The notes: generated by a model not told the origin, from the letters alone. Numbered from the stretch's first letter, positions 43,990 through 55,121 are shown. The stretch is 64,000 nucleotides of DNA from Favolaschia claudopus (GCA_037176885.1 JAWWNJ010000240.1:124001-188000), one strand, 5' to 3'. Translations and numbers: made by a program.

Positions 43990-45770
43990 TTTTCCGACGT
44001 CTTTCTGGGAGCTACAGCAGCCTGAGAAAGCTGATTTTTGGGGAACAGGGTCTCGACTCTCAGATACATAGTGAGTCTCTCTCTTTTCTTTTCTTTCCTT
44101 TTCTCTCTCTCTTTTTGCACTTGAATTCGCCGGGCTCTCCACAGACATAATTCATAAGCCCAATTTTATAAAGAGGGTGATTCCGACAACAGACATAAGC
44201 CAATCAAATGTCCAGCGGGTCCAAATAGTTGAAGGTATGGGGATCAATTGATGGTGGATATCCACCGCCGCGGCGGTGGACACCACGATGGACATGCAAG
44301 TTTTTCCCTGCACGGATTTTCCATCGATCCCGCTCGTTCGTCAATACCCACGAGTCGCAACTAGGAGCAATGGCAATTTCGACCCGTCCTGCCGATGGAA
44401 TTTTGTTAGAATTGTTGACAGTGTTGAATGAACTGGTATAGGCAAAATACCGCAACCACCTCCCTGCACGTCTTCACCAGGAGGCTTCTACTTGCAGCCA
44501 AAACACTACACACACTTCCCTACAGGATTCTACCAACAGAGTTGCCAGCTTCATCGCTTATCGGCCAATAATTCAAGCTACATGTTCGCCCCCGAAGTAC
44601 ACTGGCACTCTAGCTCTCGAGTCTCTGAGTCTTTCCAGACATCTACAGTTTATCCATTTAATGGATCCCAAAAACATTCAATTTCATCACAAGAAGACCG
44701 AAACTTAGATATTGACCTTTGAGCCTGGGGAAGTAATTTTGAAGTCGGATTGAGTTTTTGGGTGGATCGACGGCAAATCCCGAGTTTGACAGGGGGGATC
44801 AGCCGGAATCGCAAGGATCAGACAGGATCATTTGGCTATGTCTAGCCGAGACATAGCCAACCACAAGCACGGTTAATGAGCCGTTCTAGGCTTATGTACT
44901 ATGTCTGTGGTTACGGAGAATTAAAATCAAGTTTTCAAGTTGCAGAAAGAGAGAAAAAAAGAGGGAAAAAGAGGAGAGATTATTAGATACCTCTGCATGA
45001 ATGCCCCCAAATTCCAGAGCTCCAACTTTGCTGCAGCTTGCTCAGTCTGCAATTCGGCATCTTGATTTCATCTTGATTCTTTTGCCATATCGAGTAAACA
45101 TCAAGGTATTCAAGACTATGTTTGCGTCCCAAAACGACATAGGACACAGCCAATGGTATTCAAGATTGGTCACCGGCACACTTTCCTGTGCCAATTCCGT
45201 CGCAAACTCTCCGTCCCTCTGCTTCTGCTCTCATCTCGTCGTCTCTCTCTCTGGCGCTTCTTGGTTTCTTGCTCTCTTTGAGTTTCTTTCAATTCTGGTG
45301 CTTGGCTGGGGCTTTCAAAACTGATGGCAACAATACCGTACTTATTTGTGAATCGACATCTCGTCTCGTCTGCACACACCTATGCGCCGGAAGCTCAGTC
45401 TGAGCGTCTCGAAGAACGACAAAAGTTGATGTTGCTTTGTTCGGGACACGTCTCCCCATATCTCAAGCATAAAACATGTGGCTCTGGTTCTGGCCTGCGA
45501 CGGCTCCGTAAGGTGCGTGCCCAGCTCTTGCGTCCTCTCTCTTGCTAACCATACAATACAGAAATAATTTTCGACCCCGCCAACCATCTATCCCAATCAG
45601 ATGCCACCACACCGTCGACGCGACGTCTGTCGGTGCGGCACGACGGCATCTGGGTATCCCGCGTGCACTCCTCGCTCGCTCTCAAGCACGTTTGCGCGCT
45701 CTGGCAAAAAACGCGACGTGTCAGTCACGTGACTAGTGACATCAGTGACATGTAACACATCGCTCCTTTC
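43990..45770. other. No convincing gene
   Basis: Short frames only. Notable items are a perfect 20-bp palindrome at 44261-44280 and a GGCTATGTCT-AGCC-AGACATAGCC hairpin near 44,832-44,857. Confidence 0.4.
44261..44280. repeat. Perfect 20-bp palindrome
   Basis: TCCACCGCCG followed by its exact complement CGGCGGTGGA, a potential dimeric factor site or cruciform. Confidence 0.85.
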
Positions 45771-45774
45771 CCTC

Positions 45775-45928
45775 TACTGTACTATTTCGGTCAATTCGCC
45801 TGTCACGCGTCACACCCAATTTCCGGGGACCCCGCCAATAATTTTCTTTCGATTTTAGCAGAATTTGGAGATTTGTCGGAAAAATTTAAAAATCACGTGC
45901 GTGGCGAATTGATCGAAATCCTATCCTA
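45775..45928. repeat. MITE family B copy
   Basis: Left end TACTGTACTATTTCGGTCA and right end GGCGAATTGATCGAAAT are inverted relatives. TCACGCGTCAC and CACGTG boxes lie inside. It is related to copies at 50497 and 16028. Confidence 0.65.
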
Positions 45929-46033
45929 TACTTGAAAAGAGGGCCAGGCCATCAGTCGCGTGACTTTTGACAGAAAATCACGGGGTTTTGTCAACATCCT
46001 ACAACACAACCGGCTGTCGAGATGTTGAAACTC

Positions 46034-46220
46034 ACACGCGGTCCCCGGCGCCGCGCGCCGGCGAGTGCAGCGAGCGGCAGTGCGGCGCCGCGGGCAAGGA
46101 ATCCAGCAAAAAAAATCCAGGCGGGGTTTGGGGCGGAGCCCCGACAAGCTGTGTACCCCCCGTAGGTAGGGACGCGAGCGCAGCGAGCCGGCCCTGCCGA
46201 AGGCGGGGTGCTTAAGCTTG
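46034..46220 (+). mobile_element. Helitron-like element, 5'-truncated copy
   Basis: Matches positions from the GCGCCGCGCGCC palindrome to the 3' hairpin and ...GCTTAAGCTTG end of the copy at 27648. The next host base is T. It preserves the GTAGGTAGGGACGCG site that is interrupted at 19.14 kb. Confidence 0.7.
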
Positions 46221-46459
46221 TAGTACAGTATCTTGTGGCTCGTCCCGCGGCTTCCCGTGCCTCAATGCACCTGAAGATGATACAAGCCAACTCATGCAGG
46301 TCATCGACACGTCCCACGCTGCTGAGACGACCCGATAATTGTTGAAGTATTTATTTCTCTTCCATTTACCGTACATACCTTACATTCTCCAACTCGCAAT
46401 CCGTTCCGTTACGCGTCACACATTCCTGATGTAGCTTTGTGTCACCGTCACATTCCTCA

Positions 46460-46614
46460 GTCGTTTCCTCCACGACTGAGGTATGTGCACTCGTATCTAC
46501 TGTCCTTACAGCTTACTGATTCTCCTGGTAGTTTATACTTACTGTATTCTATCAGGTATATAATACACGAGTCGTTTCCTCCACGACTGAGTTTATACTT
46601 ACTGTATTCTATCA
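46460..46614 (+). repeat. Duplicated hairpin leader with intron precisely missing in copy 2
   Basis: Segment A (46460-46480, GTCGTTTCCTCCACGACTGAG, a GTCGT/ACGAC hairpin) is followed by a 51-nt GT-AG intron (46481-46531) and segment B (46532-46555). After a 15-nt spacer, A (46571-46591) is joined directly to B (46592-46614) with no intron. The junction is exactly at the splice sites. The same arrangement, with different sequence, is at 54933-55112. Confidence 0.8.
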
Positions 46615-46719
46615 ATAATGCCCAAATTTCGGCTTCTGAGGCTGATTGCGTCTCCGATCGACATCGCGACTTCGCGCCCGTAAGACGCGTTCAAGTGCCT
46701 CATCCGGGTGCTCTGACGA

Positions 46720-48102
46720 CTATGAAACGTTTGAATTCTTTTGAGCTTGCCAACTATCCCCTCCCACCTCTCTTTGACCGGCACGAGGGACATGGTATGA
46801 CCATCATTTGCATCACTGATTCACGCGCTCCTCAGCCTCTCGATACTTTGCAATTAGGTTCAAGACTTGATAGGAACGTATGCGGAGAGACTCGGATGCA
46901 ACCACCTCGACACTCCACGACGTTCCGCCTCGTCAATTCGCTCGTCAACCGCTCGTTTCGGCCACGATCTCATTCCCAATCACCAATTTCTGCAACACGC
47001 CATCGGCCACCTTGTATTCTGATTAAAGGTGCGTGTGTCATTAACTCTCTCCCCCTCGTCGGTCTCATCCACCTCCCTTCAGCTCCTTCTGCTGAGCGCG
47101 AAAATGTGTCTCTCCTCCTCTTTGCCCCTCCTCCCTCCTCTACCCTCAACGAGCTCAATTCGCAGCTCCCTGCGGAGGCTACTCATTCGACACATTTGAC
47201 TGGATGGTCGCCGGCGGGCTCGTCAAGTGCCAGGATTCGTTTGCGACGTTTGGAAGTATCCTGGGAAATGTGTCGACGTTGGATACTGGGCGAGTAACTC
47301 TCATTGCTGCGTCTCTGCGCATAACTGACTCACTTCAAGACCCGTTACACCACACCAGCTTCCTCGCTCGAAACGGCGCCCTCGACCCTTCCACCTCCAC
47401 ACTCCACAACCCTCATACCGACACGTCAATTCCAGCACTACAACGAACGCCACACTCGAGGGCCGTCAAGATGCGCTCGTTCAATCAGCAACGCCGTCCA
47501 CGTCCGCTCACGCAAGCCTGACCCTTACCTCCCTCTCTCTATGACGACGCTGACGCCCCGCCGCCACTTTCCCCCACGTTCCCTGTGTCTACTCTACGCT
47601 ACGTCTACCTCGCCGCCGTTCCTCAGCCCGACTACCGCCTACCTCGCAATCCCACCCAACTCCTATTCGCTACCGCCGCCCGCCGCCATCGTCCCCAAGG
47701 GAACTTGACAGCATGTCGTCAATCAGGCTTTGACACCGCTGCCTTCCTCGCCAACACTCCGCCTTCTACCTCAAATCCTCCATCCAAGCCCCACACCGCC
47801 GCCATTCGCTCGTTTCCGATCTCCACCAATCCTGCCCCTCAAGCCCTCGACACGGCGCTCCCGCTACTCCCTCTTCGCCGCTCTCTCAACGCCGTTTCCC
47901 ACGCGACCGCAATCCCCCGCGCTTCTCTCGCCATCACCACCTTCGTCTCCCGCGGCCACCAACTATCCCGACCCCACCGTCTTCTGACCGGACAACACCC
48001 AAGTCCCCGCCTCGCGCCATCAAACGCGCAGTTTCGACTCTAAAATTCAGCAAGTCAGCATCCAATCTAGTAGAACGAGCGAAATCGACGTGCGCGGTGA
48101 GT
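46720..48102 (+). CDS. Hypothetical Ser/Pro-rich protein region, structure unresolved
   Basis: From ATG 46722 the sequence shows a run of open frames rich in Ser, Pro, Arg and Leu. Possible exons: a block with LNSFELANYPLPPLFDR, one with VKCQDSFATFGSILGN, and a last one ending TPKSPPRAIKRAVSTLK... before a good donor at 48,103 (GTGAGT). Several frames overlap and I could not join them in phase. It follows the duplicated hairpin leader, so it could be the coding part of the same transcription unit. Composition fits an intrinsically disordered protein; no domain recognised. Confidence 0.3.
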
Positions 48103-48109
48103 CGCTTCG

Positions 48110-49430
48110 CCATACATTTATCAGCACTGATTTATTGAGTGACTTCTGGGGTGACTCTCAAGACGGTGCCGGCTTCACTCTCGTGAGTTTCGTATAGGTC
48201 GGCTTTGCGGCCCAGTTGAAGCTAAGGTAGGATTCTACAGGTATCGCGAACACTTGTTCTGTTATGTCGCTTGCCAACGGGAATTTCTTTGACGGGAATT
48301 TCTTTGGATAGATCGGTCGACATGAATTTGGACCTTCGAAGGTATGTAAGATATAAGATATAGTATATACAATAGCTAACATATGGTGGACAGCACCAGC
48401 TCATTATGCGCGCCAGTAATAAAAGGTACATTGCCGTCTGTAAGAGAACCTCGCTGATTCCGCCCCCACTCATATTGCGAAACAACGGGACGACGCGCAC
48501 CATTCAAAAAGGTGCATCATTACCTAGAGGAGAATCTCGCTGACCTCACTCCCACTTGACACTCAGATTTCGTGAACAATATGTGGTTTGGTTACAGCTA
48601 AGTGCCGTCACATCGAGCGGCGAATATGATTCTGAGATATGTCATAGATTCACCAAAAACGTGTCTAGGTGAGTGCTGTGCAATGGTGAATACTTTTACG
48701 ATTCTGATATGGAGTTGGATAGGAGACGGCGCGTCGGGCGTGGTCTTAGAGGATATTTGCTCGGCCAGTGAGTGGGTAGCTCATGGAAGTTCCTTAACAG
48801 ATTCCCTTTGCTAGGATTGTGAGGATTATCAATTGCAGGGGTATAATGGTCCTCAATGACTCTATTGTAGCTCTATTCACACTCCGAAGGATTGTGAGTC
48901 GACTATAACGACTATAACGTCACTCTAAGTGTCTATGGCGGACTATTAGTTTCGGCTTTTCCTGATGCATCCACTTGGGTTTCAATAGTCCTGGCTGAAG
49001 AACAAAACAACCTCTCGCTACTGGCAATCACCATGCATAAAAGTCAACGACTGACACTCAAGAGGGCTTTCGTTTTTCATACGGGCTTCTTTTCAATTGT
49101 GGTGTTAAAACGTTGCAAGGAATCGCCTTTCCAATTGGGGATGATAAGTACTCTCGGAGGCTTCTCCCCCCTCAAAATTAGCCTCTCGCATACACATAGG
49201 GCGGTTACTCTGAATGATGACACCCCGAAGCATTGTGAGCCTCGAAACCGTCGCGGCTGTGTGATGTGGGCAATTTCCCCCTTTTCAGCAAAGTACCGGT
49301 CGCCGGTCAGCCGTTAACAACTTTTATATCGTCTGTTTGCTACCTAGTAGCCCCTGATCACTCTACCAGCGCATTCCTCTCCCGATGGAAGAGGATGTCC
49401 TGACATTTCTTTTGCCGCGGGTGAGTACAG
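48110..49430. other. No recognisable gene
   Basis: Short frames only. A small tandem repeat (GGGAATTTCTTTG twice) lies near 48,280-48,306. Confidence 0.4.
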
Positions 49431-49499
49431 CTTGGGGGTAGTAGTAGTATGTAGATTGAATAGTAATACAAGATTTTATTACGAATTGGATCGAGCGCA

Positions 49500-49750
49500 A
49501 CCAAAGAGTACAATGACTGTGAGGGTACTGCTAGGCTGACTGTGAAGGCGCGGCTGCACTGACTGTGGGCCACGGTCGCGCTGGCTGTGGTAGCGCAGCC
49601 AGGTTGACCGCGAAATTGGCCATAACGCAGCTGAGATGGCCGTGCGGGCACAGTCATGCCGACCGCGGTCGCGCGGTCAGGCTGGCCCCATGCCACGGCC
49701 GAACGAGCCAGCGCACGCGCGGCTGTTCCGGCTGCGACTTCTCTCTACAG
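49500..49750. repeat. Degenerate GC-rich tandem repeat
   Basis: About eight imperfect units of roughly 28-32 bp built on GGCTGACTGTG and CGCGGTC motifs. The frame across it is low-complexity and should not be read as a gene. Confidence 0.55.
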
Positions 49751-50084
49751 TGCACTACCTCGTCTCTTACTGTGGCGTGGATCGCACGTCAGTAAACATT
49801 TTCCTATTATGTAACATACTTGGATCTGAATACTGGCAAGATGGAATGAGTGGGTTCCGGAGAGTAGTCTGCGGGACTGTGATAACAGCAGTGGGGGCAG
49901 GATTCGCCAGAGACCGTCAAATATGTCGGTAGCCCTTGTTGAGGCTAGTAGCTTGAATTGGGAACGAGGAATGTTGGAGAGACAAATGAAATACCCGGCC
50001 TTAGCGGTAGGTGTTTTATCCAAATTTGGGTGTGGACTGTTCTGAAGGGGAGTGCAGTTCAATGTCATCATTAAGCAAGCAACT

Positions 50085-50308
50085 ATGAAGCTTGGATTTC
50101 CCCAACAACTGAAGTACAAGTTGAAGAACGATGAAGACACAATTTTGAACCAGGGAAAGGTACGTACTTTCTACTCTACTTATTTGATACGGTGGACATT
50201 TCACGTCCCTTCCCACAGCTGTTCACGCTTCCGAGAACGGTGACGGTGGAGAAACTACTAACAAATTCTGGCCATTTGATGGAGTCAAGACCTTCCCTTG
50301 GGTGAGTG
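50085..50308 (+). pseudogene. MRG15/Eaf3-like domain scrap
   Basis: Exon 50085-50159 and exon 50219-50308 (59-nt intron) join to a 54-residue frame: MKLGFPQQLKYKLKNDED, then KLFTLPRTVTVEKLLTNS. This resembles the start of the MRG domain, where a Pro-x-x-Leu-Lys-x-x-Leu strand is followed by LP(R)-x-x-TV-x-x-(I/L)L. MRG proteins are chromatin subunits of histone acetyltransferase and deacetylase complexes. The domain needs about 170 residues; the remainder is absent. Short length makes the call tentative. Further GT-AG pairs downstream (50311-50365) suggest other exons in another frame. Confidence 0.3.
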
Positions 50309-50496
50309 CCATCGATTCCATGAATCGACGGGGTGAAGATGATCAATTGTTTGTAGAACTTCAAGGCCCTCTACCATACCGGCGACAGTCATCTCAGGAT
50401 TACTGACATATTTCGACTCCTTTCTTCCCACACTTCTTCTCTATCCTGCGGAAAGGCCTCAATACCGCAGCATACGGGGCAAGTACGTAGTTGGAG

Positions 50497-50641
50497 TACC
50501 GTACGATTTCGATCAATTCGACATCACGTGATTTTGGGCCCCGCGCCAATAAATCCGATAAATCGAGAAAAATTATTGCCGCAATAAAAAAAAAAGTCGA
50601 GCGTGACACGTGACTGTCGATTTGATCGAAATTGTACGGTA
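50497..50641. repeat. MITE family B, 145-bp copy
   Basis: Inverted ends TACCGTACGATTTCGATCAA and complement. CACGTGA boxes lie just inside both ends, and a 10-A run near the right. Confidence 0.75.
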
Positions 50642-50649
50642 TGTAAGGG

Positions 50650-51900
50650 CAACCTTTAGGACCCGAGATATCTCGAGGGTCTAGCGAGGGAGAATCCGAA
50701 GTTAATTAAGAAGCTAATAAGAATACATCAAGCGCACCTAGCGAGGGAGAATCCGAAGAGAAGAAAGGCTGAGGATTCCCACGCTAGGTGCAGTAAACAT
50801 ATAGTAACTAATTCCCACAAGCTCGGAGCAGTCGGCAATGATCCCGGGCCAAGTCATATGCCTTACTCCACGATGACATAGGGCTTTGGGGATTTGACAG
50901 GAAAGTGGGAAACTAGGAAGCTCCGACGAAGACACCTTGCTTGAGATAAAGAAATGATTTATTGTATCAAGGTACATGCTTTCGGCATAAGTATATTAAA
51001 GAAAGTTCTCTGCTTTCTGCTAGTAAAACTGCTACGACTAGTAGTGCTAGCCTGTGGAAACAGGACTTGTATCTCGAATTAGGGTTGAGCCTCGGCCGTT
51101 GTGTACCGTACTTGCTATAGTCTGCTTGAATTCGATTGGCGTAGAAAGAGGAATTCGCGAACTAGAACAGGCGCGGGCTGAAAACAATGTGAAACATATC
51201 AGTGTTGGAGCCACATAGAAAATTCCTAGAGTCCAGGACCTAGACAGCTGAAAATATTTGAAAAGGAAGTAGGTGCCGGCAGTTCTCCATCTTGTCTGGA
51301 AATTTACTTTCTCAGTCACCGAATTTTCGCATCCTTGATATTGAATTTGCAATCGCAAACTTGGTATGGGGTGCAAGTGTACATCCCAGCTCTGGTTTAG
51401 TTTCTGAAAAACAATATGAGCTTTCTCACATCTTTGCATTGAGATAATTCACTTAGCTGACTCGACGCGGAGAATACTGAACTTGAATGTAACGACCAAG
51501 GGGCTAAAACCCTTCCATCCAGCCACGAGGGGTGCAGGTGCGCAGAATGACGGGATTTATTCACATTGCCTGTATCATCATTGGGTAGTCTGCGAGGGAT
51601 GGACGGTCTTCCCTGGAAGTAAAAAGATTGGCCAATGAACCAAGTCAGTTGTATTGTTAGCCAGGCCAGTTTAATTCCTGCAACTCAGATGCTGCCTATT
51701 TTGAGTCTGGTGGCCCTGATATCAGCGCTTTTTGACAGCGATATCCCAGTTCCACAAGAAAATCGAGTCGATGCATTCAACCACGAGCGTACGAAGCGCC
51801 GGAAGTTCGCACTTCGATTTCAGTTCACGGCTGTCACTCACGTGTTTTCAAACACCTCTCCCGCGGATTTATATCATGTCGCCTACATTTGCTACGTTCT
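50650..51900. other. No recognisable gene
   Basis: Short frames only. A local direct repeat (CTAGCGAGGGAGAATCCGAAG, twice, near 50,680 and 50,738) was noted. Confidence 0.4.
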
Positions 51901-51931
51901 CGTTCTCGAGACCTCAACTAGAGACAATATA

Positions 51932-53630
51932 TTACTTCTTGCTCCCCTTCTTGCTCCCCCTCTTAGCCCTTCTCTTGATACCCAGACTCTCAGTGGCTCG
52001 ATGTTTCAATCTCGCTCTCCCCTCCTCATCTCCGCCCAGATTATTAAGCCGTTCACTCTTGAAGGCGAACGGCATTGCTGCTGGTACAACATCGACATCT
52101 TTCATCGCAGTCTTGCCCCTCCTCTTCTTCACCTTCTTCTCAGCCACTTCAGCTGCTTTTTTGGCCTGCTTCAATCTCTCTTCCAGTCTCTTCGCCGCCC
52201 TCTTCCGTTGCACCAGCTTTGTGAAGTCAACAGCCGTGTATTTTTTACCTTTCAGCTCGTCGCGCGCTTCTTTTCGCAATTTCACCTCCTTCTTCATTGC
52301 CGCTTTTGAGAACTTGGGATATCCGACACGCCATGTGCCTATCGACAGCCAAGAATTATGCACTGCCAATTGGTGAGCTTTCGATAAGCTTGGATGAAAG
52401 AAGCAGGGCGCGATTATCCTGTGCAGTGTGCTCAAAGTGAGGACCCACAAAAGGCACCAAATATTTTGCTTACCACCCTCGGCCTCTTTTCATCGCTCTT
52501 GCATGACCACAAAAGTCCATCGGCCCAACTGTGTAGAGTCTCGTATTCTCCTTGATTCGAGTTAAGGTCTCCAGCCACCATAAAGTGTCAACTTTTTGAC
52601 GAAACGCATCAATCGGTTCATCATCAGGACTCAGCTTTGCACTACTCCTAGGAGGTTTCAACACCGTCCATGAGCTGCCGTCCCCAGATATGCACAGCCG
52701 AGTCTTGATCTTGGGCCGATTAACATCTCGGACCAGGGTCCAATTTTTCTTGGGAAAAGGATATTGAACTTTCATGTTTCAGCAGTCTCGAATGTGTTGA
52801 CAAACAGACAACTCACCAGCTGTAGCGACTTCATCTCTGGATCTACATACTTCTGGATTTCACCGAAATCGTCGACTTTATCCAAATCTTCCTCGAGATC
52901 ACTCTCATCCTCCTCATCGTCTGTCAGTGGAGGAAGAGACCCTCCAAACAGATCATCATCGTCACTGTCAGACTCAGCTGGGGCCGACGTTTTGCTCTTG
53001 AACATCTGGTCTGTAATCAATCCATTAGATATATATCTCAATCATTGGCAGCAACGTACCGATTGTCTGTTGTTTGGTCTGTTGTTTGGTGATTTTTTTC
53101 GCTGCTGCTGCCTTCTTTTTCTTTGATTTCAAAGCCTTTGCTGCTTTAGGCCCGCACTGGAAGAAGCCAGAAGCTCGGCGCTTCTCAAGATACTCCACCA
53201 GAGGATTGATCGCACCAAACTCCTGCACTAGGAGGGCATGCTCGGTGGGTGTAAGATCAACTGCTGGCTTTAATGAAAGTTTCTGGATGAAAGAGATGTC
53301 ATCGCGCAAGCTGAAGCGTGACTGGAAGAATTGAAAAGTATCTCTCATCTCTTTAGTAGTGCCCTTCTCTCCTTCATCTGTAAACAACTGATCCCATGTC
53401 TCCCGTCCACCTACTATAGTTGGTCCAGTATGACCGAACAATAAAAGGGAAGGAGCGAGTTCAGCGAGGTCAAGCGGCCAAGGTGCGTGCTTCATGTCAT
53501 CGACATTTAACTTGTCCATAGGAACACGGCCACCCTTGTTCTTAGCTTTGCGGACTGCGCGAGCGGCATCGTAGGTTCTAACACTTAGATACTGTAGCGG
53601 CAGCCTGATTAGTAGATATTGATTTGTCAT
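51932..53630 (-). CDS. Conserved-looking nuclear protein of unknown function, 508 residues
   Basis: Four exons on the minus strand, 53630-53060, 53010-52817, 52748-52474 and 52418-51932, join in phase through introns of 49, 68 and 55 nt. The N-terminal 165 residues (start MTNQYLLIRLPLQ) form a compact alpha-rich block with WPLDLAELAPSLLLFG, DTFQFFQSRFSLRDDISFIQ and LVQEFGAINPLVEYLEKR. Next come a Lys-rich cluster (KSKKKKAAAAKK), a strongly acidic stretch (ESDSDDDDLF, DDEEDESDLEEDLD), a beta-rich part with TRLCISGDGSSWTVLK, and a long basic coiled coil ending KRGSKKGSKK. Charge layout suggests a nuclear, chromatin- or RNA-associated protein, but no named domain is seen. The 5' side ends abruptly against a Copia fragment at 53,645. 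Confidence 0.7.
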
Positions 53631-53677
53631 GTAGCTAACCCACATTGTATTCGTCCACCAATTGCTTTGTCCTGCTC

Positions 53678-53965
53678 ATGCGACAGCCTCAGGGCCATCG
53701 TGTTCGTGGAAAGGAGGACTATGTCTGTCTCCTGAAAAGGGGAATTTACGGGTTAAAGCAAGCCGCACTTCTCTGGTACCAAAAGTTACGTTCCATTTTG
53801 GTCAAGATTGGTTTCCGGGTGTGCATTGCTGATCCGTGCGTCTTTATTCGTCGCCTGGAGAAGGCTATTTCCATCATCAGCACCCACGTTGATGATCTTG
53901 GATTATTCTGCTCCTCTGTTGCAGAGGTCAAACTTTTAAAGAAGCAGATTTCCGTTGGAACAAAA
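53678..53965 (+). pseudogene. Copia reverse-transcriptase fragment
   Basis: The frame contains MRQPQGHRV, VCLLKRGIYGLKQAALLWYQ and STHVDDLGLFC. These are consecutive motifs of Ty1/Copia RT, the VDD being the catalytic Asp pair. It is open for about 95 codons and then changes character. Only a piece of the palm remains. It is a separate insertion from the large Copia element starting at 54.8 kb, since that copy has its own RT and the sequences differ. Confidence 0.65.
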
Positions 53966-53967
53966 TG

Positions 53968-54579
53968 TACGCACCAGTTGACATTTTCTCTGCTAGACCC
54001 GCGCGGGGTAGCCGTCCAATCGATCCATTCGCAAGTAATGTCGTTGTTCGTCCTCGGGCAAATGCTGGGATGATATGTGAGCCACGAATCACTTCATCAG
54101 GATCCAGGAACCCGAAAGCCTGAGGATCGGAGTCCGGCAAGAACTCGAGGCGGTGAAGCCTCCTGCGTTTGAATCCGGCTCGGAAAGTTTTGTCGATGCG
54201 GTAGCGCCGAATCCACAGAAACTCCTTGGTTTGAATTTTGGCGCCCGGTCCATCCGCAAGATTGAGAATGTCAGCATGGAAAATTCCGATGATCTGAGCG
54301 TACGAGAATGGGTGGACGGGGGTTCTCCTCTTCAGGTGCGAGATACATGATGTCTGAGTGGGTACGGGGGTTTAGGCAGTCCTGCCCACGCGCACATCGT
54401 ATGTGGTGAAATTCACACGGAAGATCTTGTGCTTGTAAATGCGCTCGTTCTTGATTTTGAGTCGATACCGCTGGCCGGGAGTGAATTCGTTTGCCGTCCC
54501 CTGTCCATTCGGGATGAGAAAGGCGTGCCAGCAGATGCTCTTGGAGCTTAGGAAGAAAGTCCTGAAAAATAATTAGCAA
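53968..54579 (-). pseudogene. Transposon-associated protein fragment (frameshifted)
   Basis: Pieces in several minus-strand frames read in order: DFLPKLQEHLLARLSHPEW, then YKHKIFRVNFTTYDVR, then QDCLNPRTHSDIMYLAPEEE, then FLPDSDPQAFGFLDPDEV and IRGSHIIPAFARGR. I know this order (Tyr-Asp-Val-Arg-Arg, Asn-Pro-Arg, then an AFGFLDP and IPAFA tail) from a very abundant agaricomycete protein family linked to DNA transposons. At least three frameshifts are needed to read it. Role unknown; this copy is dead. Confidence 0.5.
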
Positions 54580-54900
54580 CGGCGCCAGACTTGCAATTCA
54601 AATCGTACCTTAACTGCCGGATCATCTTTATTCACGTTGAGCCAAGAGGATATATAAAAATAAAAGTTGCGTGAGGATGATATGTAGTGATGACGATCCG
54701 GAGATGTGTATGGTAGCGCCTCAGACTCCATAAATGAGAGACGGCTTGGGCTTGCTTGAATTTGCGAAGGTTGGTGTTGCGGGACGGGAGTAGGAGTTGT
54801 TGGGTTTACAATACTGTCAGAATATGAATTATTCGGGTAGCCGCCCCGCCGCTCCGGCCCTTGATAGATATCTGATACTTATCATACAGCCTTGTTCTTA

Positions 54901-54908
54901 CATATAAA
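54901..54908 (+). promoter_or_regulatory. TATA box of the Copia LTR
   Basis: CATATAAA lies about 25-30 bp before the hairpin segment at 54931, a normal distance for a transcription start there. Confidence 0.5.
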
Positions 54909-54932
54909 CCGCGCTCGTCTGTCCACCACCCT

Positions 54933-55112
54933 CAGTCTTTCATCCCACATTGCGGGAGACTGAGGGTGAGTTCTCTATCTATCTACCTACTTGTATTTAC
55001 TTACTCATTGTGTAGTTATTGCGCCTTCCGCGCATTTTCAGGTATTTAATATACAGTCTTTCATCCCACATTGCGGGAGACTGAGGTTATTGCGCCTTCC
55101 GCGCATTTTCAG
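54933..55112 (+). repeat. Duplicated hairpin leader with intron precisely missing in copy 2
   Basis: Segment A (54933-54965) folds as CAGTCT...AGACTG with an inner CCC/GGG pair. A 50-nt GT-AG intron (54966-55015, GTGAGT...TGTAG) and segment B (55016-55041) follow. After 12 nt (55042-55053), A (55054-55086) is fused directly to B (55087-55112). Both segments are identical between copies, and the deletion matches the splice sites to the base. Confidence 0.85.
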
Positions 55113-55121
55113 ATTCTGTTA

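Larger units (their letters stand above)
54815..55121 (+). repeat. Probable 5' LTR and leader of the Copia element
   Basis: Begins TGTCAG and extends to the primer-binding site. It contains a TATA box and the duplicated hairpin leader. The 3' LTR is outside the window, so the ends are inferred, not aligned. Confidence 0.5.

Noticed and set aside
47585..48043. 152-codon plus-strand frame rich in Pro/Arg/Thr
   Set aside because: A neighbouring frame ending at a good splice donor (48,103) looks more protein-like; only one can be real, so I kept a single tentative region.
49358..49696. 112-codon minus-strand frame
   Set aside because: It runs through degenerate GC-rich tandem units; the repeated peptide pattern comes from the DNA repeat.
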